A DNA stretch of 64,000 nucleotides. Source: Lithospermum erythrorhizon. Lineage: Eukaryota > Streptophyta > Magnoliopsida > Boraginales > Boraginaceae. The position numbers and the translations under genes are program-made. The stretch covers positions 372,001 through 436,000 of the forward strand of contig JADFUC010000709.1 in NCBI GenBank assembly GCA_019722365.1, read 5' to 3'. This document shows, one piece after another, positions 1 to 11,850 of this stretch. The notes beneath the pieces are model-generated. The model worked only from the letters and a program-made list of their open reading frames with translations, was not told where the DNA came from and searched no databases. The number at the start of each line of letters is the position of its first letter. The stretch's first letter is position 1.

Positions 1-479
1 TTTGCAGATTCCAACCATAGGATTGACCCAAATGAGAAAGCAGGCAAACAAATTAATGGCCTTATTGTTTTGGTGATATCTTGATCTATCATCAAGTGCC
101 TTGAGGATTCTGTAGTAAAAAGAGTATTGGTTATGAATTTATGATTCAGCATTATCATGGCCTGCCAAGATCATTGGGGAAAGGCTAACAATGCAAAGCA
201 GATGAAGCAATTGCATGAAACCGTAGTGTCTGACCTGCAAGTGGTGAAGAGGTAGTAGTTGAGAACGCTTCTAATTCCTTTCCACATACAATCTGTCGAG
301 GATACAGAAGCTAGAGAAGTTAGGATTATCAATACCCCAAGTATGTCAAACAAACAAAATGAACAATTCGACGCGATAAATGTACGAACCACCTTGAGGT
401 GAAATTTCTTCTTCCATGTCCTATTGGAAAAAAGTTTTATAATCTCTAACTCTTGGAAATGAAGATCAACATGCCAGAA

Positions 480-590
480 TGTTTCTGCTAAGGCACCCGC
501 CCAAGAAGAGTAGGAGAGGTCGGATATTACGTAACCTTATCCTTTAATAACATCGAGGAGGTCATTTCCGAATTTAACCAAATCTTGAAA
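480..590 (+). repeat. Au-type SINE-like remnant
   Basis: This stretch contains the core seen in three other places in the window: CCTAAG-like start, a run of G, then GGTCGGAT, a GTAC-like step and an accttatcc block, followed by a TTTCC-like step. That order resembles the plant Au SINE family, which is common in Solanaceae. The copy is diverged, and target-site duplications were not resolved. Confidence 0.4.
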
Positions 591-649
591 ACAATGAAAT
601 TAATCAAAATGACTGTTATAGATAGTCTTAGAACTTGATCTTAGGTCAC

Positions 650-740
650 TTCCGCCTCTATCTATCACAGCTAAGATTGCCTAAGATTGCGTACAATCCA
701 ACGCCTTTACCTTAGGTAAAAGCCTTTCTAGGGAGTAGGG
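650..740 (-). repeat. Inverted SINE-like remnant
   Basis: Read on the minus strand, the stretch gives a gttggattgtacgc core followed by aatcttagg, close to the core of the Au-like copies elsewhere in the window. It lies in opposite orientation to the remnant at 480-590. It is short and diverged. Confidence 0.25.
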
Positions 741-1709
741 ATATGATCCTACTAGCTGTCTACTAAAACACATTACATAAAACATAAATAGAAAAAACAA
801 TTAACTAACTAATGAAAACATACTTCATAACCAGCCAGTGACAACTGACAAACAGACAAAATAATAAAATTAAATTGGTAGCTAACATAACACCTTGTTA
901 CCTGAAACGATAATTTTGGTATGCTAATATTGCTAAGCTTGCTGATTCTTGCAGCATTGGATGCATGTAATCTGCATGATGCTGAAACCAAGAAAGAAAC
1001 TGGACGTTTTTCATGAACTAAAGATGGCAAAACAATTTTATAATGAGATTTTTGCATATTTGGAAGATTAATGGCTATGGGGGAGTAGTATATAAGCATT
1101 TTCCTCTCTTCTACAATAGATTTTTCTTCTCTTTGTCCACTTTAATAGTAACCAACTTGGTTTTTTGTGAGTAATTTGGGAAAAATCTGAAGCTATTGGT
1201 GAAGCAGATGGAGTGAAAAACTCAAAGTTGTTATGGTTCTTGAATTTCGCAAGGTGAGAGTGAAGGAAGATAAATAATCAAGATAAGGTTTGGAGGACCT
1301 TATATCTCCGTAGGTAATTCTTCAATACATAATGTGAAACATGGGGCACGGATTTCGAGAGGGATCCGTAACAACGGTATTAGAAATTAAGTGTTATCAA
1401 GAAAAACATAAACATCAAACAAAGTAAATTGTAGATTCCTCAAGCAAGCAATACGCGTCGTCCTTAAGACTATTTCGCCCCAATATATGTGCTCTGGGGT
1501 GGATCGAACGTCTCAGAATACTAAGAATCACCTTATTGTTAATGTACAAATTAATCAAGAAAACCTTTTTGTACCAAGGATAATGATAGGGCTTGCGAGA
1601 AAATATTTTTTGAATATTAAGGATGGAAAAGCCAATTATTTATCTCAAAAACCGCCTCAAAGTATATATATAATTGCTCAAAACTGTCAAAAACCGTCAC
1701 GAAACGGTT

Positions 1710-1759
1710 CGGGTCGGGACATAGGTCGGGACTTACGACACCCGACCTAAATCCCGACC
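1710..1759. repeat. GC-rich inverted repeat (hairpin)
   Basis: Two 20-base arms (1710-1729 and 1740-1759) built from GGGTCGGG units are reverse complements at 18 of 20 positions and are separated by a 10-base loop. A second, shorter inverted pair (ttcgggag ... ctcccgaa) lies just downstream, about 1785-1829. The segment is far more GC-rich than its surroundings. It may be the end of a decayed transposon; no coding role is visible. Confidence 0.6.
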
Positions 1760-2642
1760 CCCAAAACAAAAAGGTTTGTGGTAGTTCGGGAGAAGATTGA
1801 GAGGTAGCTAACCCCCGACCAACTCCCGAAGTGTCGAAAATCTCCAACAAACAGTAATTCTTCCCGAGCTCCCACTCTCCAACACGTGGCTAGGCTCGTG
1901 TCCATAAATGATCCGAATTTTTTCAAGAAGTTGAGTAATTGAGTAGTTGGACTCGAAAGTTTGATTCCCACCCAATGTCTAGAACCTCAAAAATAATGAA
2001 AAACTAGAGTTTTAAACGATTTGAAGTTTCAACTCACAATTAGAATCGTTAAACATACACAACTTTATTTGGCAAAATGAACAAGCGTGTTCATGTTTGC
2101 AACTGTAAATGATAAAAACTGGAGTCAATCGAGTTTTCAGTTACTAACATTTGTAAATGATGTGGTTACTATACACACACTTGTCCATAATAAACACAAG
2201 ATGTTAACTTTTCGAAGATGAAGCAATTGCAACTCATTTTGAACTTCGTCCTTCGTCCTCCTATATAAATCATGGATCACTATAATTTAACATCCTCACA
2301 AATAATCTAATATGCAACTCATTTTGAACTCAACCTGGTAGAATTGGAATTTAGTGAAAAAATAGGTAATCAAATAAAAATGGACATCCAATATTAACGA
2401 TGTCTGAATTATCGGTCAGCCTGATCTAACAATTCACTATTGGGGCACTAAAAATGGACGACTTCAGAAAATATATAATCAAATGAAAATGGCCCAACTC
2501 AAATACGGCCATTGTCCCCTTCACTATATCACACTCACATTCTTGCTTTCCATTTTTTTTTTGTTTTGTTGAATTAAACTCCATTTTCTTGATATTGGGT
2601 ATCTCAAATTTCTCGAAATAGTGAAGTTTTTGGAGAGATCAA

Positions 2643-5600
2643 ATGGAGGAAGGAGGAAGAATGTGTCAATGGAGCGTTATTCGAGCTCTGCTTGCTGTTC
2701 TTCAATGGTGGTCTTTCAATGTCACTGTTGTTATTATGAATAAATGGATCTTTCAGGTTGAATTTTTTTGTAATGCATTTGATTTTATGTTAATTTTAAA
2801 AAAAAATTAATGTGTTAATCTGATTTTTTTTGGCTAAAGATAGTGGCTTTATTGATTTATGTGATTATATGATTGATCTGTACTTTTGTTTGTGCTTACA
2901 ATATGAAAAATGTTGGAAAGTTTGATACTTTAGTATTGTGATTTGAGTTTTAGCATGAATGTGATTTGTGGGTTGTTCTCCAATGGTGGTCTTTTAGTGT
3001 CAGTGTTGTTATTATGAATAATTGGATCTTTCTGGTCTCATTTTCTTGCATTGCCTTTGATTTATGTTTCTTTTTGTTTTGTTGATTTTTAATGTGTTAA
3101 TCTGATTTGTTTTAGCTAAAGGTAATGGCTTTATTGGTTTATGTGATTATATGATTGATCTGTACTTTTGTTTGTGCTTACAATATGAAAATTGTTGGAA
3201 AGTTCGATTCTTGATGATGGAATTTGATGGTCGATTTCTTTGTTGAGAATTATGTGGAATTGATGTTAGGTGAGTGCAATGGTAGGTCGTAGGTGGCTAT
3301 CATCTTATTTGACATGTAAAGAATGATAATTGTTGGATTTGGGATGAAATCATTATGATTATAGTGATGACTGGCAATCAAGATCTAGATTCAGTTTTAT
3401 GCACCGAGCTTAATTAAAAAGTGTTTGAGGTGGTGTGAATTGGATCAAGAGGTTGGGATATTTAAGTTACAGCTAAACAATGTATGCCGTTATCTTAGGC
3501 ATTCTCTTGCATGAAATGTTGAAAATTTTGAGAATAAAGTAAGAGCTTTAATACGGGCCAGAAGTTGAGCTTAATGGTATTGTCTTGTGTGGTTGAGAGA
3601 ATCAGAGTGAGTTCTTATTGTCTAGCAAAAAAATGTGATTCTTATGACATATAGTGAGGAATGAATAAAGTCCTGTATGTACATGCAGGCGATCTTAAAG
3701 TTTCTAGATTTGTGAATGAGTCAGAATAATAGTTCATGGTGCTGATGCAATTAACTAACCCAAGCTGCCACTGAGGATATATTTCTAAAGTCAAACCGTT
3801 TCTCCTAGTGTATGCATATTTAATACTTTGGTGAATTACTCAAAGAAACTCTTAAAAACCTATGTATGGTAGAGTAGACTGAGCCACCCGTAGAGAGTGA
3901 TGCAATCACTTTACACTAACCAATTCGTTTTTCTCTTCATGAATTCGCAGAAATTGGACTTCAAGTTTCCCCTTACTGTTTCTTGCGTGCACTTCATATG
4001 TTCAGCTCTTGGAGCATTCTTGGTTATTAGAGTGATGAAGCTGAAACCACTGATAGAAGTAGAACCTCAAGATCGCTGGAGAAGAATATTTCCCATGTCT
4101 TTTATTTTCTGTATCAACATTGTCCTTGGGAATGTAAGTCTACGATATATTCCAGTTTCTTTCATGCAGACAATAAAATCGTTCACTCCTGCAACAACAG
4201 GTCCGTTTGTGATGATATTGTGAATAAGATTTGTTATGTGCTTTTCCCCCTTAATACAGCTTCAACTTCTGACTGAAATGTATTTGAATTAGTTGTTCTC
4301 CAGTGGTTAGTCTGGAAAAAACACTTTGAATTCCTTATATGGGCTTCTTTGGTGCCCATTGTCGGGGGAATTCTTTTGACATCTATTACAGAGATGAGCT
4401 TCAATATGTTTGGGTTTTGTGCTGCCTTGTTTGGTTGCATAGCTACATCTACCAAAACAATCTTGGCTGAGTCACTTCTTCATGGTTACAAGTTTGACAG
4501 CATAAATACCTTTGTATTGAAATTAAAGAGCATTAGGATAAAATATACTTCTGTACTTGTCGATGGGTGGTTTATTGACCAGCTACTGATTTTCAATTCC
4601 TGTAGATAACTTCCATTAGTTAAGTTTGTGCTACATGAGCATCAAAATTGTGTAATCCTAGCTACATTACATTTACATTGCTTATTGATATTACTATCAT
4701 TTTATTGTAGACCTTACGACCAGGTTAGATTCTAGACTACATACCACTATGGCTACGCTCGTAGTCTGCATGACAAGCATATAAATACTTGTAATCAACC
4801 AAGCCCAATTTTGTAAGACTTTATTGTTGAAGTCTCCTTTTGTTCTTTGGTGAAATTTATGGTTGTTGGTTAGTGAACATAGGCTTGAATGAAGTCCACC
4901 ATTCTGTAGATATACTTGTTCCCCTGGTAGTTTTAGTTTGGACTTTGAAGCACTGGGTTATCCTTTTTTAGGTTGGGCATTCCACTTGATGCAATATTAC
5001 TCGTCAGGATCTTCACGAGCTTCCTATTCGAAGCGAGATGTGTTTTGTGTTCTGTATGGTTCTGATGCATTATTTCTATCTGTTGCAAGTTCCACTTGAT
5101 TGGAAAACAATCTGCATGATGAATTTATTGCTATTATTGCACATCGAATATTTATTTTTTAATACTAAGAATAATTCATCTGCAATTTAATTTCTCATCC
5201 ATTTCTCTTTGCAGCATAAATACAGTGTATTACATGGCACCGTTTGCAACAATGATTTTGGCTATACCTGCTCTATTGCTTGAAGGGACCGGGGTTTTTC
5301 ACTGGTTTAACAGTCACTCACCTCTTACACCAGCACTGGTTATTATCTTCAGCTCTGGGGTGATGGCCTTTTGCCTCAACTTCTCCATCTTTTATGTGAT
5401 ACACTCCACAACTGCGGTCACTTTTAATGTTGCTGGCAACTTGAAGGTTAGGTTCTATGCTTGTACTTAGTCTACTCAAAATCAATGCTCTCTTGAGCAA
5501 AGTAATTGAGCAAACAAATAAGTATGACCTAGTGGAGCAGTAGTAATCCCTTTGATTAGGCTCACATTTGAATACAATGTAAAAAGTGTATCCCTTGGTC

Positions 5601-6813
5601 AAGAATAATATTTAATTGTTTATGTGGCATCCGGTTGTTGTTTGATTAGTACTGGTAATATACTACTAATATGCATCAAAGTAAATATTTTGACTCAATT
5701 ATGGCCTCAAATTTCAGTAGGCCATAATGGTGAACTTTCTTGAGGTAACAGAGTTTTTGGTCTTAGAATCCCATTTACTTAAATCTTCATGTTCGAAAAA
5801 TTATCCCAGTTACTATCCCAAAAAATGTTTAGGAGTTTCCTTATGTCACCTACTCCCACTGCTATTACTTAATTATGTGTCTTCCGTAAGCTGAACTTGT
5901 TACCATTCATTTCTTGCGATCTAGTTTGGTTCCTCCATCTTATTTTCCTCAATGGTTAATACAGCCACACGTGTTGTTTCATGTACGTCTCTGGCTCTGC
6001 TGTAACATCGGTGTGGTTATAGGACAGTTTTATAACTACATTGTCCTCTGATAGCTCTAAAGTTGTTAGTATAAGTGCATTGGAAATATCTTATTTAAGG
6101 ATATATCCACTATGCTGCTTTACTATCATTTTGTAATATGATGCAATTTGAATTCTAAGTCTCAGTCAATTTTACATGATACCGCAGGACATATTTATCG
6201 ATACTGAAATAAGATGTCGCAGACTCACAGTCGGATGCTTCTAGATTTACTTGTAACTTCGGTTGTGTAATGAGTGTCAATTGAAAGAACTTGTAAATCG
6301 TAGTATCAGGTTCATCAGTGGTTCACTTTTCGACCAGATGTAGTTCAAGTGTCTTCATCCCTTGTATATGTCTGTATACGATGTCTCAGATCATCGTTAG
6401 TAATTATACCGAGTGTTGTGCAATGTCTCAGTTCATCCTCAATTTACTTTGGGATGAAACCAGGATAGACTAATTGTAGAATCTAAAATGAAGAAGTGTG
6501 TATGCTGGTGTAGTAAAAATGTCTCGAGCAATGCCAAGAGAGAAAAAAATAAGGTTCCATATTGTCCTCTTCTAGACATTGTTCATAACCAAATTCATCT
6601 TCTGTTTTGTAGGTTGCAGTAGCTATCTTAGTCTCATGGTTGATTTTTCATAACCCTATCTCAGCGATGAATGCATTAGGATGTGCAGTGACTCTTGTGG
6701 GTTGTACTTTATATGGGTTTGTCCGACAGAAGCTAGCGCAACAACCATCAACTGCGAAAAATTTCCAGGAACTACTGCCCCTTGTAAATGATAAGCCTGA
6801 TGATAAGCACTGA
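2643..6813 (+). CDS. UDP-GALT1: UDP-galactose transporter 1-like, Golgi nucleotide-sugar transporter
   Basis: The product is a multi-pass transporter of the NST/TPT (EamA-like) family that carries UDP-galactose into the Golgi for glycan synthesis. Exons are 2643-2756, 3951-4200, 4293-4500, 5215-5446 and 6613-6813, giving 334 residues, as expected for the family. The start is MEEGG, as in Arabidopsis At1g77610. Family signatures visible in order are FNVTVVIMNKWIFQ, KLDFKFPLTVSCVHF, NIVLGNVSLRYIPVSFMQT, IKSFTPATT, VPIVGGILLTS, AESLLHGYKFDSINT, MAPFATMIL and FYVIHSTTAVTFNVAGNLK. These cover the conserved membrane helices, and the C-terminus ends in a short soluble tail (ELLPLVND). Reading frame holds across all five exons. 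The exon 3/4 junction lacks a canonical GT donor: the intron would begin CATAAATACC. Part of exon 1 is duplicated in intron 1. Family assignment is sure; substrate is inferred from homology. Confidence 0.92.
2696..3210 (+). repeat. Tandem duplication of exon 1 end plus start of intron 1
   Basis: The sequence 2696-2938 is repeated at 2974-3210 with an offset of about 272-278 bases and good identity. Copy 1 covers the last 61 bases of the transporter's exon 1 and the first part of intron 1. Copy 2 sits wholly in intron 1 and still translates to an exon 1 look-alike (VLQWWSFSVSVVIMNNWIF) followed by GT. Copy 2 lacks an upstream acceptor at the matching point, so it is probably a non-functional pseudo-exon. 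Confidence 0.85.
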
Positions 6814-7054
6814 GTTAGCAATATTTATGCAGCATGATTAGCTATTTATCTTTTAACAATACTTTGATAGATAAAACTCTTATAATTATCCCTATTTTTT
6901 CTCGTGTAAAGGCTACAGTTTTGATCTATCTATTATGTTGCTTCATTCTCGCAACTGTTCAAGTCCATTTTACTTCTGTACCAGCACAATCTTGTCAATT
7001 CTCATACTTCTCTTTTTGTCTCAAAGGCGTGTTTTGATTTTCAAATACTGATGA

Positions 7055-7130
7055 GTCTTCGCCTAAGTGGAGGGGGAGGGGGAGATCGGATAGTACACGA
7101 ATTTTTAATCTTATCCCCGTTTCCAAATGA
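7055..7130 (+). repeat. Au-type SINE-like remnant
   Basis: The stretch starts cgcctaagtgg, continues with a G-rich run and then gatcggatagtacac, aatcttatcccc and gtttcc, the same order of blocks as at 19608 and 62943. It lies just downstream of the transporter gene and is truncated. Confidence 0.45.
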
Positions 7131-8228
7131 TTTCTCAGATATAAACAAATGCATTAATCAAGTAAAGTCCCAATATTCATTGAGATTTGGGTTAGCTTCC
7201 TGAATATTTCATTAGACTACATCAAACATCTAGTAAAGTCCCAATATTCTTCTACTCAGAGGCTTAAGTTTAACTTATGACTTGATGGTTACCACGTTTT
7301 TCATTTTCCGCATTGATTGTTGGTAGATTTCTTATTGTTCGATGTATTACTAGTTCTTAGGACTGGATTGATAATTTATGATGTTTGATTTTACTAGTTA
7401 TTTTGGTATATATACTTTTTTTTACCTTAAAAAACAAAAAAAAATTCCCAATATTCATACTTAGAGGGGTATACATAACATTTCACTTTGCAATGTACCA
7501 AAAAAAAGGGATACTATTTGGTGACAGCAAGAGAGTCATCAAAGGACCAGAAAGAGGTGACAAGAGAAGTTTGCAATGAACGATACCCAACTCTGCATCT
7601 TTGTTTCATTTCCCAAAAACATTGTCAGGTTTCTCTCTCTCCATTTAGTACAGAAGAAAAACAAAACAAAAAGAGAGAGCTGAAATGGTGCAACTCTTAC
7701 TGAAGCTTCTGAAGGTAAAAGGAACAGTTTCCCCAGCTGGAATATAACCTGATTTATGACATCTTTTTATACATTTCTCACTCAAACACCAACATGAACA
7801 TATATAATGGGGAACAAAGTTTGTCCCAAAATCTAAGTCACCCAGAAACCCCCTTCTTTTTCTATCAACAGTACCCATCTTTCTGGGATTTTGGGTTCAA
7901 GAATTGATAGATAGATTCATCTGTTTTCATTTTTGAAACTTGGATGATCTCATGATGTTATAAATAATCATAATAATATGTTGGCTTGTTCTTGAACTTT
8001 TATGGTTGATTACTTAGTTTGTCAAATCTGCCCAATTTTCAAAACTTGCATGGAAACATAAGAAAGGGTTTCTGAAATTGACGTATGCATGTATAGAAAA
8101 TCCAGCCTTTTATTTTCTAGAGTTGTTGGTTGACCAATCTGTTGTCAAACATTCAATTCTCATAGCAAACTTCTGTATATTAGACATAAGGGGTTCAGAA
8201 GGAAGCTCCACACATTTATAAATCTTTA

Positions 8229-8467
8229 TTATTCCCTCCGATCTAATCTAAAACAATTGACTTTCTCACAAATCGAGATAAATCTTTAATTTTCAATTAC
8301 TTTTTAATTATATTATTAAAAATTAAAAATTAATATTATGAAAGTATTATAAAGGCGAATCCATATAAATTTTATATTTTCTAAAATAATGAATAATTAA
8401 TAATTGATAGTCAAAATTAAATTTCAAAATTCGGCGATTAATTATTTTGGATTGAAAAGAGTATTAT
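8229..8467. mobile_element. Stowaway-like MITE
   Basis: The left end reads ccctccgatctaatctaaaa and the right end, reverse complemented, gives ctcttttcaatccaaaata. The two form an imperfect terminal inverted repeat around an AT-rich core of about 190 bases without coding capacity. Flanking TA dinucleotides fit a Tc1/mariner-type target. Ends are approximate. Confidence 0.5.
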
Positions 8468-8587
8468 CTAGTATTGCAGACGTGTATATATTTTTGGTAA
8501 AACATTTTTTTTCTTTAGATTTATGTGTTCTATTTGGAGATAGTATGTAAATAACAACGACATTAATTTATATAGTCATATAGAATA

Positions 8588-8885
8588 TGTCCAGGGACGT
8601 CTATTGTAGTGTGCAAGGAGGCAGGGGTAGAGTCACGATTTAACGTGAATGGGGGCAAAAAAAAAAATTTATTGTTATTAAAAATTTAAATGTATAAATT
8701 TATAATTTTATATAAGTAAAAATTAACATTTCTTGATATTTTAAGTAGGATGTGTCATATTTTATTTAAATTTAAGGTGGATCAAAATATAAAAATTCAT
8801 CATATTATCAAATATTTTTTTTTAAGTATCAATTTTTAAAATATTAAGGGGCCCATGGCCAACCTTGGCCATATGGGTGCTCCAC
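8588..8885. mobile_element. Possible short non-autonomous transposon remnant
   Basis: The left part has a motif like ggtagagtcacgattt and the right part gggtgctccaccccgc, bracketing an AT-rich core. A similar pair (gacggaatcatgattttt and ccactgctccgctatg) occurs at 50948-51112. This resembles short plant repeats with a CGGAGNCANGATTT end. The class of element was not determined. Confidence 0.3.
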
Positions 8886-11539
8886 CCCGCAAGAGGGTCT
8901 TTTGCACAGGACCCCTATTTCACAAGGGATCCACATGTCCATAATTATATTAAAAAAATAAAAAAGGCAAAATTATAAAGAAGGAAGCTTGACCGACATT
9001 ATTCTTTAACATAAACATTAGTAATGAATGGAAATTAGGCGTTAGAACACAATCAAAAATTAAGAATACGAACTTTTGTTCCTCAAATTCTCCAAATATT
9101 TCTCATTTCTCAATTATCATAAAATTTTGTTAATCATTGTTTATCGAACATTAATCAAAATTGAAGCAAAATTCTAAAAGGTTTGTTGACCTTGATCCCA
9201 CTTCATCTTATTTGTACTAGTTTTTACATATTATTGTTAAAGAATAAAGATCAATGTATATTGTTTGATTTTATTTGTTATATTTTTTTTTATATATATT
9301 GTTATTTGTTAATAATGGATTTAAATTTTGTGATTTAATTTTGTATTAAAATATATACATTATGATATATTAATTTAGATACAAAGAGTTTATTGATGAT
9401 TTTGCTTCAATAAATTCCAGGAGAATTTCACTTTTTAGATGAAGATTTTATTTTTTTGCAACAAAATTTTCAATGAATATTCGAAATAGTCTATTGAATG
9501 AGCCTCATTTTAAATTTATAGGATTATTTACTTTTACATTATAAAAAATTATTAATAAATTTACTAAATAAGCCTCATTTTATATCTATGCACGTAGAGG
9601 ATCCCCGTAATTTATGAGACGGCCATGAATATGTGTAATACAAAGTTTTCATCAACTCAATCAAATCATTAGAAGAGTTGATTAGTTACTTCAAATAAAA
9701 AATATTTTGACATGTTAGTACTCTCGTCACTCACGTGTTCATTGAGAGACTTTCCAGTGAATCAATCATTTCATAATTACACCAACTCAAACATACTCAA
9801 TAACTATGGAGATATTTTAAGTTGGATTTGAAAAATAAGATACATATTATATTGATGGTTTGGAGTATTATCACATCACCATTTTGGATCGAGGCATTAT
9901 AGGTGCATTGTCCATTTCTCCCTCCGGTTTCACCTATATATGGTCCTATGATGATATATACTGGAGTCAAATTTAGTTTCGATTTTCGACCTAAGTGACA
10001 ATAATCTTCATTCAAATTATTTTCATGGTTTGCTATTCGTTGGAAATTCCTTATTTTTGTATTTGGCAATTAGTTTCATTGTTTTAATTCATCTAATGAC
10101 ATGTTAACATAACATTATTAGTAGGGAAGTGATGAGGGTTCGTCGATCGTATTTGAAACAAGATAACAATAATTTTGAATGACTATTCTAGATCCGAACA
10201 ATGATTCTTTTTTAGTGAACTTGGTCATTAATTACTCACCCAAACCTCACTCATTTTGGTCATATATCACTACTATATATGCATGGGACATTGGCTCTGT
10301 ACGTATATAAAAATTTATTTATTAATAATCAATACATAGTTGCCAATGTATGAATAGGTTAGTAGCATATGATCCAAACTTCTACAAGGAAATCTTGGAT
10401 TCAATTTTATTTTTATTTTATTTTGTAGTACTTTACTCTAATTGTCTTTAATTAATAATTTTTGTATGTAATATAATTTGCAATACTATGTAATTATATT
10501 ATTCATCGTTAGTTTTTTTTTTTTAAAAATTCAATATATAATTCACATATGAACACAAATCCTATGTTGCCCTTTAATTTATTTGCAATATTTCATTCTT
10601 AATATATACTACCTCTCTTATCAATCGATCGAATACCAATAAGAAAAAAAGGTGTATATATACAACAGAGCCAAAATGAAACAAATAAAACAGGGCTCTA
10701 GATATACAATAATTAGAAAAGTCAAAAACAAGTTTGTTCACAAAACCCTAGATATGTCACAACTCACAAGGTGGACAAAAAGGCTTGGAACAGACCGTAC
10801 CCCTTTATCATCTATCTCGTCCAATCTTATTAAGAACAAGCTAAAAAATGCATGATGAGATCGAGCTACAAACAAAAAAGAGATACTTATTGTATTTCTC
10901 ATCAAAATATAATAACCTGTATTTCTCATCAAAATATAATCCACTGTATATTTTCTTAGTTGGAAAAAATTTAAAAAGGAATATTTTACTTCTATATACT
11001 AATATGGTATGTATCAAATTAAATACAGTAAGTCATCATAAGATTTAAAATAAACTTCCATGTATGATTATTATATGCTAGTCTTCAACCATACCAAAAA
11101 GAAAAACATCATCTTACTTGCTTCTGTAATAAGTTGTATGTTATCATCTTGTACATGTTAGTATCATATACTATGATTTACAAGATATATTTAGAGAAAT
11201 GGATAAAGAAAATGCTCACATGATCACCATCTTGCTTCTATAATGCTTATCATCTATCTTGATATATAATAATGCTCATATACAAAACATAATACGTAAT
11301 ACGGATTATCTACAGAATATAATAATTGATCGAGGAAGTTGAATGAGTTCAAGAAAGGGGAAATAAAATGGTTAGAAAAAAAGATATTAACAATTATATA
11401 TAGAATGGAAGATATGTAATAATAATAAACTATATAATCAAGAATGAGGGTATGTATTGCCTTATTATTTCACAACAACGAAGAAGAGAGCAACTCAGTA
11501 ATTGTGGTCATGAGTGACCATCTTATTAATGGATGAAGG

Positions 11540-11650
11540 CTAGCTGAAGGGAATGAAGCCTGGTCCGAGAATCATTGAGCAATTAAACATATAGCTCATA
11601 ATATATGTGACCTCCATGACCTCGGACCAAGCAACATTTCTCCCAACTCA
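11540..11650 (-). ncRNA. MIR166: MIR166 precursor, copy 1
   Basis: The minus strand carries TCGGACCAGGCTTCATTCCC at 11549-11568, identical to plant miR166, which guides cleavage of HD-ZIP III transcription-factor mRNAs and so sets leaf polarity, meristem and vascular patterning. The star arm lies at 11621-11641 on the same strand (GAAATGTTGCTTGGTCCGAG). It pairs with the mature arm with few mismatches across a loop of about 52 bases. The mature sequence is on the 3' arm, as in known MIR166 genes. The star is less typical than that of copy 2. Precursor limits are approximate. A second precursor lies about 214 bases upstream on the same strand, so the two are probably transcribed together. Confidence 0.85.
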
Positions 11651-11754
11651 TCTTCATAAATGGCAATTAAAGTACAAAACAAGCAAAGAAATAGGAATAT
11701 ATTTTGTTTTTCTGGAAGGAAAAGAGCGAGATAATTATTCAAGAAAGTTTATAT

Positions 11755-11850
11755 GTTTTGAAGGGAATGAAGCCTGGTCCGAAGCATTCATAATAGAAGA
11801 ATTCCTCCTCATATGAAGACCTCGAGCCAGCCAACATCCCCCTCAACACA
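11755..11850 (-). ncRNA. MIR166: MIR166 precursor, copy 2
   Basis: The same 20-base miR166 sequence occurs on the minus strand at 11763-11782. Its star arm at about 11820-11840 reads GGGATGTTGGCTGGCTCGAG, close to the usual miR166 star. The loop is about 38 bases, shorter than in copy 1. Both arms stand in the expected 5'-star, 3'-mature order. This copy is upstream of copy 1 in the direction of transcription. Conservation of the mature sequence in two copies, with diverged loops, supports function in both. Confidence 0.88.

Larger units (their letters stand above)
1..2642. other. Intergenic region with repeat remnants
   Basis: No gene is supported here. The open frames are short, lack recognisable domains and do not join through splice sites. 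The stretch holds two SINE-like remnants (about 480-590 and, inverted, 650-740), a GC-rich hairpin segment (1690-1840) and AT-rich sequence leading to the transporter gene at 2643. The opening 75 bases follow a tttgcag acceptor-like sequence and stay open for about 24 codons. They could be the last exon of a gene lying off the left edge, but nothing in the peptide is recognisable. Confidence 0.5.
6814..11500. other. Intergenic, AT-rich, with MITE-like elements
   Basis: No gene was found. Apart from the SINE-like remnant near 7.1 kb, the stretch holds a Stowaway-like MITE (8229-8467), a possible non-autonomous element (8588-8885) and long AT-rich tracts. The open frames are short and low-complexity in composition. 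Confidence 0.5.

Noticed and set aside
809..1099. Minus-strand 96-codon frame as a gene
   Set aside because: There is no domain, no splice partners and no conserved composition.
4505..4525. AT-AC (U12-type) intron at the UDP-GALT1 exon 3 edge
   Set aside because: The sequence ataccttt resembles the U12 donor but differs at key positions. No U12 branch-point (CCTTAAC-like) is seen before exon 4, and the required cut would not give an AC end.
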